From Heliomarina sp018223035 (GTDB lineage: Bacteria; Pseudomonadota; Alphaproteobacteria; Rhodobacterales; Rhodobacteraceae), in assembly GCA_018223035.1 (NCBI GenBank), contig JAAEZD010000007.1:124001-188000 (forward strand): a DNA stretch of 64,000 nucleotides, given 5' to 3'. This document shows positions 58,057-64,000 of the stretch, one piece after another. The translations under genes and the position numbers were made by a program. Below the pieces are notes generated by a model. The model ran no database searches and was not told the DNA's origin. It worked only from the letters and a program-made list of their open reading frames with translations. Numbering within the stretch: position 1 is the stretch's first letter; every line of letters starts with the position of its first letter.

Positions 58057-60731
58057 TGGCGTCGCTGAACCTGCTGCTATCGGTCTGCTTTTGCTACGTA
58101 ATTCTGCTTTTCCTCGTGGCTTTCGTGGCCGACAGGCTGGCCGCGCGGGGGCGCAGCACCTGGCTGCGTTCGCCCTTGATCTACACCCTGTCGCTATCGA
58201 TCTATTGTACCGCCTGGACGTTTTACGGCGCGGTTGGATACGCCGCCCGATCCGGGTTGGAATTCGTCACGATCTATCTTGGTCCCACGTTGGTGATGAT
58301 CGGATGGTGGTGGGGGCTGCGTAAATTGGTCCGGATCGGGCGTAGCCACAGGGTGACGTCCATCGCTGACCTTTTGTCGTCACGGTATGGCAAGTCAAAC
58401 ACGCTTGCCATTGGGGTCACGATCCTCGCCGTGATCGGGGTGACGCCGTATATTTCGCTTCAATTGCAATCAATTACCCTCTCCTTTTCGATTTTCGCCG
58501 ATGCTGATCCAGGCTCGGATGACAGGGTCGGGGCCACCGTCATCTGGGTGGCGGCGGGACTGGCAATTTTCGCAATTCTGTTCGGTACACGTAATCTTGA
58601 CGCAAATGAACGCCATCATGGCGTCGTCATGGCAATCGCCATCGAAGCGGTGGTGAAGCTCGTGGCCCTGCTTGCGGTCGGTGTATTTGTCGTCTGGCAG
58701 GTGTCCGGCGGGATAGAGGCGACCATGGCGCGTATCGATGCCTCGGAAATTGGCCGGTGGCAGGTGGACGGTGGGCGCTGGGCGTCGATCACATTTCTCG
58801 CGGCGGCAGCCTTTGTTTGCCTGCCGCGCATGTTCCAGGTCATGGTGGTCGAAAACGATGACGAACGGCATCTGAGAACGGCGGCCTGGGCCTTTCCGCT
58901 TTACCTTTTGCTGATGAGCCTTTTTGTCGTGCCGATTGCGGCCATCGGGCTTGAGCTTATGCCTGCCGGATCTAACCCGGACCTGTTTGTGCTGACCATT
59001 CCGCTGAGCCAGGGCAGGGAAGGTCTTGCCATGTTGTCCTTCCTCGGCGGGTTTTCTTCGGCCACATCAATGGTGATCGTGGCGGCGATGGCGCTTTCGA
59101 CGATGGTGTCGAACCAGATCGTCATGCCGATCTGGCTCTCGTCACAGACCCAGCAGGCGTCCCAGTCCGGCGACGTTCGCAAGATCGTGCTCTTGTCCCG
59201 CAGGGTTTCCATTGGCGCGATCATGGTGCTGGGCGTTGCCTATTACGAAATGTCGGGCGGCGGCGCGGCGCTGGCGTCGATCGGACTGATTTCTTTTGCC
59301 GGGATCGCGCAGATATTGCCGGCATTGGTGGGCGGGCTGTTTTGGCGCGGTGCAACCCGGCTTGGCGCTATTGCTGGGCTGAGCGTCGGGTTCGGCATCT
59401 GGATGTTCTCTCTGCTCTTGCCGGGGCTCGGATCGGGGCTCATTCCTCAGCATGTGATGGAGCAAGGGCTGTTCGGCATCGCAGCCCTGCGACCCCATGC
59501 GCTGTTTTCAATCACGGGGATGGATCCAATCGAGCATTGCGTGCTCTGGAGCCTGACCCTGAACACGCTGGCATTTTTTATAGTGTCGGTCGCGAGTTTC
59601 CCGAACCCGGTTGAGCGCCTTCAGGGGGCGCAGTTCGTCAATGTCTTCGAACATTCCGCCGGTCCCCGGGGCTGGACCGGGTCCGTCGCGCAGAGCGAGG
59701 ATCTGATGGTCATGACACAGCGTATTCTGGGTACGCAGGATGCGCGCGATCTGTTTCAACGCGAAGCTGCCCTTCAAGGGGAGTATGGGCAACTCCCTGA
59801 ACCGACGCCGGAATTTCTTGAACGGCTTGAGCGACAGCTGGCCGGATCTGTCGGGGCGGCTACCGCCCACGCGATGATCGGTCAGATTGTAGGGGGAAGC
59901 TCTGTCTCGGTGCAGGATCTTCTGGCAGTGGCGGATGAATCCGCGCAGATGCTGGAGTATTCGTCGCAGCTTGAAGCGCAGTCCGAGGAATTGAGCCGTA
60001 CAGCTCGAAAGCTGAGAGAAGCGAATGAAAAGCTGACGCAGATATCGCTTCAGAAGGACACATTCCTGAGCCAGGTGAGCCACGAATTGCGCACGCCGAT
60101 GACGTCGATCAGGGCCTTTTCGGAAATTCTGCGAGACGCGTCCGATCTCGGCGAGGCGGACAAACGGAAATACGCGACGATCATCCATGACGAAGCGCTG
60201 CGACTGACCCGGCTTCTGAACGATCTGCTTGATCTCAGCGTTCTGGAAAGCGGGCAGGTCAGCCTTAATATGCGACCGGGGAACGTGAAGGATGTTCTCG
60301 ACCACTCCATCGTTTCGGCCCTCGCCGGGGCGGACGGCAGCCTTGACGTCATACGCGATGAAGCGTCTGAGCGTATTGCGCTGTATTCGGATCTGGACCG
60401 TTTGGCGCAGGTTTTCATCAACCTCATCACGAATGCCCTGAAATACTGCGATGCCGGTCAGCCGCAGTTGAGGATCACGACAAGGACGGCAGGAGACAAT
60501 GTGGTCGTGGACATGGTTGACAACGGATCGGGCATCCCGACGGAAGCGCAGGCGATGGTCTTTGAGAAATTCGCCCGGGTGAGTGCTGAGAAAGCGGGCG
60601 GCGCGGGTTTAGGGCTCGCCATTTGCCGGGAGATCATGCAGCGCCTCGGCGGGGATGTCGTGTATTTGGCGGGACAGTCGGGGGCAGGCTTTCGGGTGAC
60701 GTTGCCGACAAAGGGAGAAATCAAAGGATGA
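58056..60731 (+). CDS. Sodium/solute symporter-fused sensor histidine kinase
   Basis: An 891-aa protein of the CbrA/CrbS/MctS type. Residues 1-540 are an SSF (SLC5) transporter domain with about 13 helices, including the FLGGFSSATSMVIVAA segment. A linker with a coiled coil (about 635-670) leads to the kinase: His near 675 in QVSHELRTP, then NLITNALKYCD, VDNGSGIP and GAGLGLAI. The transport-like part is thought to sense or carry the stimulus, often acetate, pyruvate or an amino acid. The receiver protein two genes upstream is its likely partner. Confidence 0.9.
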   Translation: MASLNLLLSVCFCYVILLFLVAFVADRLAARGRSTWLRSPLIYTLSLSIYCTAWTFYGAVGYAARSGLEFVTIYLGPTLVMIGWWWGLRKLVRIGRSHRVTSIADLLSSRYGKSNTLAIGVTILAVIGVTPYISLQLQSITLSFSIFADADPGSDDRVGATVIWVAAGLAIFAILFGTRNLDANERHHGVVMAIAIEAVVKLVALLAVGVFVVWQVSGGIEATMARIDASEIGRWQVDGGRWASITFLAAAAFVCLPRMFQVMVVENDDERHLRTAAWAFPLYLLLMSLFVVPIAAIGLELMPAGSNPDLFVLTIPLSQGREGLAMLSFLGGFSSATSMVIVAAMALSTMVSNQIVMPIWLSSQTQQASQSGDVRKIVLLSRRVSIGAIMVLGVAYYEMSGGGAALASIGLISFAGIAQILPALVGGLFWRGATRLGAIAGLSVGFGIWMFSLLLPGLGSGLIPQHVMEQGLFGIAALRPHALFSITGMDPIEHCVLWSLTLNTLAFFIVSVASFPNPVERLQGAQFVNVFEHSAGPRGWTGSVAQSEDLMVMTQRILGTQDARDLFQREAALQGEYGQLPEPTPEFLERLERQLAGSVGAATAHAMIGQIVGGSSVSVQDLLAVADESAQMLEYSSQLEAQSEELSRTARKLREANEKLTQISLQKDTFLSQVSHELRTPMTSIRAFSEILRDASDLGEADKRKYATIIHDEALRLTRLLNDLLDLSVLESGQVSLNMRPGNVKDVLDHSIVSALAGADGSLDVIRDEASERIALYSDLDRLAQVFINLITNALKYCDAGQPQLRITTRTAGDNVVVDMVDNGSGIPTEAQAMVFEKFARVSAEKAGGAGLGLAICREIMQRLGGDVVYLAGQSGAGFRVTLPTKGEIKG

Positions 60732-60811
60732 AGAGGGCGTTGTAAAGTTAATGGTAACGATACCTGCTTAGACCCGGTGGAGGGGTAACGGCAATCGGCA
60801 GGTCGGAGGCA

Positions 60812-62068
60812 ATGACAGCCACACCGGAGTCAGTCATTCATCGCAAAGTGGCCGTCGGGCGCGACGATCCCAAGGTTGAGGGGCGCACCGCTTTACGAGC
60901 CTTGCGGCTTGGGCTTGCGCGGGCGGCTCGGGATGAGTTCGGGTTGCCCATCGCCATCATCGGCGCGACACAGGCCCGTGCCGCGCAGGAGCATCTTGGC
61001 GATCATGTGGATGAAGAACGCATGTTGCTGCTTCTTGACGGGCCGATGGGGGCGACCGGTGCCATCTGCGTCGACCGGAGCAGTCTTGCCGCATTGACCC
61101 AGCAACAGACCATGGGCAGGGTGACGGATGCGGATCCGGGTGAGCGACCCTTTACCGGCACCGACGCGGCCATGATGGCGCCTCTGGTGGACGCACTGAT
61201 AAAGCGTTCCGCAGATCTTTGTGATTTCGAGCCCGACAAAAAGTGCCTCGAGGGGTTTCGCTTTGGTGCGATGACAGCCAATCTCCGGTCCCTCAGCTTG
61301 GCCGTTGATGCCGAAAAATTCCGCATTTTCGAACTTCAGCTCGACTTTGCTGCCGGAGTGCGCCAGGGCGCGATGACCCTGATACTGCCGGACGAAGTTG
61401 AAACAGCGCAGAAAGACGTAACGTCCGAACCTGCCGTGTCTGCGAAAATGGAACGTGCAGTAGGAGCCGCGACCGCAGAATTGAAGGTGGTGATCGCCCG
61501 CCTCAAACTTTCGCTCAAGGAACTGAACGAGCTGAAGCCGGACGATCTCATTCCGTTGGTCGATCCGCGCATGGAAGCGGTGGAACTGCTAAGTATCGAA
61601 GGCAAAAAGATTGCGACGGCTCATCTGGGCCAGGCGGGCGGGTGGAAAGCTGTCCGGATCAACTGTCCGTCACAGCAGCAGTTGCGCCATGTCGAAGAGG
61701 GTCCCGGTTTTGAAGCCGACAACTTGATGGCCGGTGGGGACAATCTTGGGGTAACGCTGGACATGCCGACGCTGCCGGATTTTCCGGGCACAGTCGAAGA
61801 GGGCGGATTTGGCGGTCTGGCGGACCTGCCGGAAACTGATGCGATGCCGTCCATGCCCGAGATGCCGCCGATAGGGAACCTGCCCGAGCCGGGCAGCCCG
61901 CCTTCAATACCCGAAGAGATGGATTTTCCGCCAATGGAGGGTTTCGACGATGACGCGGATTTGCCCGATATGAGCACCGAGGATGCCGCCGCCGAAATAT
62001 CAGCGCTCGCGGGACTACCCTTAGACGAGGAAGACGCTCCGCCCGAGATCAAATTCCCCGATATTTAG
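60812..62068 (+). CDS. FliM/FliN-family protein with acidic tail
   Basis: A 418-aa protein. The N-terminal part (about 30-230) resembles the FliM middle domain, and residues 235-300 form a SpoA/FliN C-ring domain (LKVVIARLKLSLKELNELKP, then EGKKIATAHLGQ). The last 100 or so residues are acidic, rich in Pro, Met, Asp and Glu. No other flagellar gene lies nearby. It may be a flagellar switch protein encoded apart from the main locus. It ends 6 bases from the convergent sulfurtransferase gene. Confidence 0.8.
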   Translation: MTATPESVIHRKVAVGRDDPKVEGRTALRALRLGLARAARDEFGLPIAIIGATQARAAQEHLGDHVDEERMLLLLDGPMGATGAICVDRSSLAALTQQQTMGRVTDADPGERPFTGTDAAMMAPLVDALIKRSADLCDFEPDKKCLEGFRFGAMTANLRSLSLAVDAEKFRIFELQLDFAAGVRQGAMTLILPDEVETAQKDVTSEPAVSAKMERAVGAATAELKVVIARLKLSLKELNELKPDDLIPLVDPRMEAVELLSIEGKKIATAHLGQAGGWKAVRINCPSQQQLRHVEEGPGFEADNLMAGGDNLGVTLDMPTLPDFPGTVEEGGFGGLADLPETDAMPSMPEMPPIGNLPEPGSPPSIPEEMDFPPMEGFDDDADLPDMSTEDAAAEISALAGLPLDEEDAPPEIKFPDI

Positions 62069-62074
62069 ACTGGC

Positions 62075-62506
62075 CTAAGCCTTGCTTTTGGCGATCTGGT
62101 CCAGCATTGGGCGCAGATGATCAAGCTGGTAGCCAGCGTTGCTCGTCGCCGACAGGATTTCGTCCGTCGGGCGGCTACCGGCTTGGCTAAGCGCCCAAAT
62201 TACCGAGCATCTTGTGCCGGACGCGCAATAAGCCAGAACGGGACCTTCCGATGCTTCGATCATGGCGCGTTGCCGCGCCACGTTTTCTGGGGTCATCGTC
62301 TGGTGGGTCAGTTCGAGAACCTCGAACTTGAGCCCTGCCGCTTCGGCCGCCGCTTTTACGGCCGCCGACTGATGCGAAGGAGGCACTTCGCCATCGGGCC
62401 GGTTGCAGATGATCGTGCTGTATCCCGCGTCCGCGATAGCCCGAGCATCCTCGGGATCAATCTGCGGAGAAACGTGATAGCGGTCAGTGATTTTGCGTGC
62501 ATCCAT
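62075..62506 (-). CDS. DUF442/TIGR01244-family sulfurtransferase-like protein
   Basis: A 143-aa protein with a tyrosine-phosphatase-like fold. The active-site loop is YCASGTRC, with Cys94 and Arg99 in the CX4R arrangement. In Xylella and Agrobacterium this domain is the rhodanese-like part of Blh, which is fused to a persulfide dioxygenase and works in sulfide detoxification. Here it is a separate gene, in line with two YeeE/YedE genes and an MBL hydrolase. The start at MDARKI was chosen because the open frame upstream shows no family similarity. Confidence 0.87.
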   Translation of the reverse strand: MDARKITDRYHVSPQIDPEDARAIADAGYSTIICNRPDGEVPPSHQSAAVKAAAEAAGLKFEVLELTHQTMTPENVARQRAMIEASEGPVLAYCASGTRCSVIWALSQAGSRPTDEILSATSNAGYQLDHLRPMLDQIAKSKA

Positions 62507-62517
62507 GGCGTCGATCC

Positions 62518-62949
62518 TTACGCTGCGGCGGAACGGCTGTCCAGATACCGCGAAGCGGTCGGGGCCAGGCGCATTCCGATCAGCATCGCGGCCAGAAACA
62601 GGAACCCGCCCGTGCCGCCATAGGAGAGGGAGGCGATGGCCGGTCCGGGGCACAGCCCCGCGAGACCCCAGCCAAGTCCGAAGAGAACGGAACCGGTGAT
62701 CAGGCGACGGTCAAATTCTGTCGCAGGCATTTCCGGAAAAGACCCGCCGATAACCGGCGTGCGGGATTTGGTCATCTGCCAGGCAATCGCCATGGGGATC
62801 ATCGCGCCGCCCATCACGAAGGCGAGCGTGGGGTCCCAGTTGCCAAACAGGTCGAGAAAGCCCTGCACCTTGTTCGTGTTGGTCATGCCGGAAAGCAGGA
62901 GGCCGGCACCGAACAGCCCGCCCGAGAGTATTGCGAAAAAAATACGCAT
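62518..62949 (-). CDS. Half-size YeeE/YedE sulfur transporter, second subunit
   Basis: A 143-aa protein with about four helices. YeeE/YedE proteins bring thiosulfate or other reduced sulfur species into the cytoplasm. The conserved Cys is in GLAGLCPGPAIASL. Full-size YeeE is about 350 aa with two such halves. Its start codon overlaps the stop of the upstream half (ATGA), so equal synthesis is likely. Xylella PmpB is the closest known type. Confidence 0.86.
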   Translation of the reverse strand: MRIFFAILSGGLFGAGLLLSGMTNTNKVQGFLDLFGNWDPTLAFVMGGAMIPMAIAWQMTKSRTPVIGGSFPEMPATEFDRRLITGSVLFGLGWGLAGLCPGPAIASLSYGGTGGFLFLAAMLIGMRLAPTASRYLDSRSAAA

Positions 62950-63374
62950 CAGATGATCTCCAGAACATGACGGAAGAGGGCGACGCTCGCGATGCCGGAG
63001 GCCATGAACACCAACGTGGCAACGATACCGCGGGGGGAGAGACGCGACATGCCACAGACGCCGTGCCCAGAGGTGCATCCGTTCGCGATTCTCGTGCCGA
63101 GTCCCACCAGAAGTCCGGCCACGGCGATGATCAGCCAGTCACTCGTGAGATGCGTCTCAGTCCCGGGAAGCCAGATCAGGGCGATCACGGCGGGAACTGC
63201 GATCATGGCCGCGACAAAGGCGGTGGCCTCGAATGCCTGAGATCCCTTTGCATCGACAATTCTGCCGATGATGCCGCTGGCGCCCATGATGCGGCCGTTG
63301 CCCAGGAGGTAAACAGCGCCAGCAGCGCCTATCATCAGGCCGCCCAAAAGGCCCCAGATCCAGTCCATAATCAT
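62949..63374 (-). CDS. Half-size YeeE/YedE sulfur transporter, first subunit
   Basis: A 141-aa membrane protein with about four helices. It carries the YeeE hallmark with reactive cysteines, NGCTSGHGVCGMSRLS. With the downstream half it should form one pore. PmpA in the Xylella and Agrobacterium bigR operons has this size. It lies 25 bases after the MBL hydrolase gene. Confidence 0.87.
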   Translation of the reverse strand: MIMDWIWGLLGGLMIGAAGAVYLLGNGRIMGASGIIGRIVDAKGSQAFEATAFVAAMIAVPAVIALIWLPGTETHLTSDWLIIAVAGLLVGLGTRIANGCTSGHGVCGMSRLSPRGIVATLVFMASGIASVALFRHVLEII

Positions 63375-63399
63375 GATCGCACTTTCCAGTTAATCGCGC

Positions 63400-64000
63400 T
63401 CAAAGCTTGTTCAGCGGCAGTTTTAGCATGATGTCGCCATTCGGTTCGGGCTCTGGCATGTTGCCCGCCCGCATGTTGACCTGAATCGAAGGCAGGATCA
63501 GGCGGGGCATGCCCAACGTCGCATCCCGGTCGTCGCGCAGTTTCCTGAAATCTTCCAATTTGCGGCCATGCCCTATGTGGATGTTCAGCTCTTTCTGCTC
63601 ACCCACCGTGGTTTCCCAGGCATAGTGATCCCGTCCCTGCGCCTTGTAGTCATGGCCCACGAATATCCGGGTTTCATCCGGAAGAGCGAGGATCTTCTGG
63701 ATCGAATTGTACAGCGTTTCCGAGGAGCCGCCTGGAAAGTCGCATCTCGCCGTTCCGAAATCGGGCATGAACAGGGTATCGCCGACAAAGGCGGCGTCAC
63801 CGATCACATAGGTCAGGCAGGCGGGGGTGTGGCCGGGCGTATGGAGCACATCGCCCCGCATCTGGCCAATATGGAAACTGTCGCCATCTTCGAACAACTG
63901 GTCGAATTGCGAACCGTCACGCTGGAATTCGGTGCCTTCGTTGAAAACCTTGCCAAAGGTTTCCTGAACCGTGGTGATGTTGGCGCCGATACCGATCTTT
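63400..64000 (-). CDS. MBL-fold hydrolase, persulfide dioxygenase-like (partial, runs off the window)
   Basis: The visible 199 codons are the C-terminal part of a metallo-beta-lactamase protein, and the frame is open to the window edge with KIGIGANITTVQ as its first residues. Seen: HTPGHTPACLTY (metal-binding His), FVGDTLFMPDFGTARCD (metal-binding Asp) and FVGHDYKAQGRDH (His). The first motif, HxHxDH, must lie outside. These match the ETHE1/Blh-type persulfide dioxygenases, which oxidise glutathione persulfide to sulfite. With its neighbours it forms a sulfide detoxification operon. Confidence 0.86.
   Translation of the reverse strand, partial: KIGIGANITTVQETFGKVFNEGTEFQRDGSQFDQLFEDGDSFHIGQMRGDVLHTPGHTPACLTYVIGDAAFVGDTLFMPDFGTARCDFPGGSSETLYNSIQKILALPDETRIFVGHDYKAQGRDHYAWETTVGEQKELNIHIGHGRKLEDFRKLRDDRDATLGMPRLILPSIQVNMRAGNMPEPEPNGDIMLKLPLNKL

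Overview
The window looks like a chromosomal segment of a high-GC, Rhodobacterales-type (Roseobacter-group) alphaproteobacterium. The basis is the gene content and order: a nasT-nasS nitrate assimilation cluster, a soxVWXYZAB thiosulfate oxidation cluster, the order ndufa12-mlaD-DUF2155-aat-accC-accB, a Zur-controlled znu locus and a symporter-kinase fusion. No rRNA, tRNA, insertion sequence, prophage or CRISPR array was seen. Genus cannot be fixed from the sequence alone. One run of 10 N (57453-57462) shows this is a scaffolded draft.

Layout. 1-3.5 kb: fused indolepyruvate ferredoxin oxidoreductase (minus) with a divergent Lrp/AsnC regulator. 4.4-7.7 kb: a periplasmic HtrA protease divergent from an OmpR-type two-component pair. 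7.7-10 kb: a cytoplasmic BisC/TorA-like molybdoenzyme. 10.2-14.8 kb: exoD, then a pqi operon whose PqiA is encoded as two half-size genes. 15-28.5 kb: nitrate assimilation, with sensor and antiterminator nasT-nasS, a leader RNA with ANTAR-type hairpins and an intrinsic terminator, nrtA, nrtB, a double-ATPase nrtC, a globin, nirB, nirD, nasA and cysG. 28.6-31.2 kb: cardiolipin synthase, an EEP-family hydrolase and a DUF2177 membrane protein. 31.2-34.4 kb: znuB-znuC-zur divergent from znuA, with a palindromic Zur-type operator between them. 34.5-36.5 kb: phoX. 36.8-43.1 kb: a sox cluster, with soxS and a HbpS-like gene on minus and soxVWXYZAB on plus. No soxCD or soxR is present. 43.4-49.7 kb: housekeeping genes clpP, clpX, ridA-like, ndufa12-like, mlaD, DUF2155, aat, accC, accB. 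50.5-55.8 kb: a five-gene branched-chain-amino-acid-type ABC transporter. 56-62 kb: an XRE/ScfR-type regulator, a receiver protein split by the N gap, a small membrane protein, an SSF-symporter histidine kinase and a FliM/FliN-family protein. 62-64 kb: a second sulfur locus with a DUF442 sulfurtransferase, two half-size YeeE/YedE transporters and an MBL hydrolase that runs off the window.

How the parts fit. The nas block covers the route from nitrate to ammonium: sensing, import, nitrate reduction, nitrite reduction and siroheme supply. Its NirD keeps all four Rieske ligands and could carry electrons to both reductases. The sox and DUF442/YeeE/MBL loci both handle reduced sulfur, the first oxidising thiosulfate in the periplasm and the second probably clearing persulfide or sulfide in the cytoplasm.

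The least explained signal is a short motif, GTGYAC-like, repeated every 11 bp in two unrelated intergenic regions (4262-4305 and 36728-36771). The spacing puts each copy on about the same face of the helix. I know no named element that matches it.
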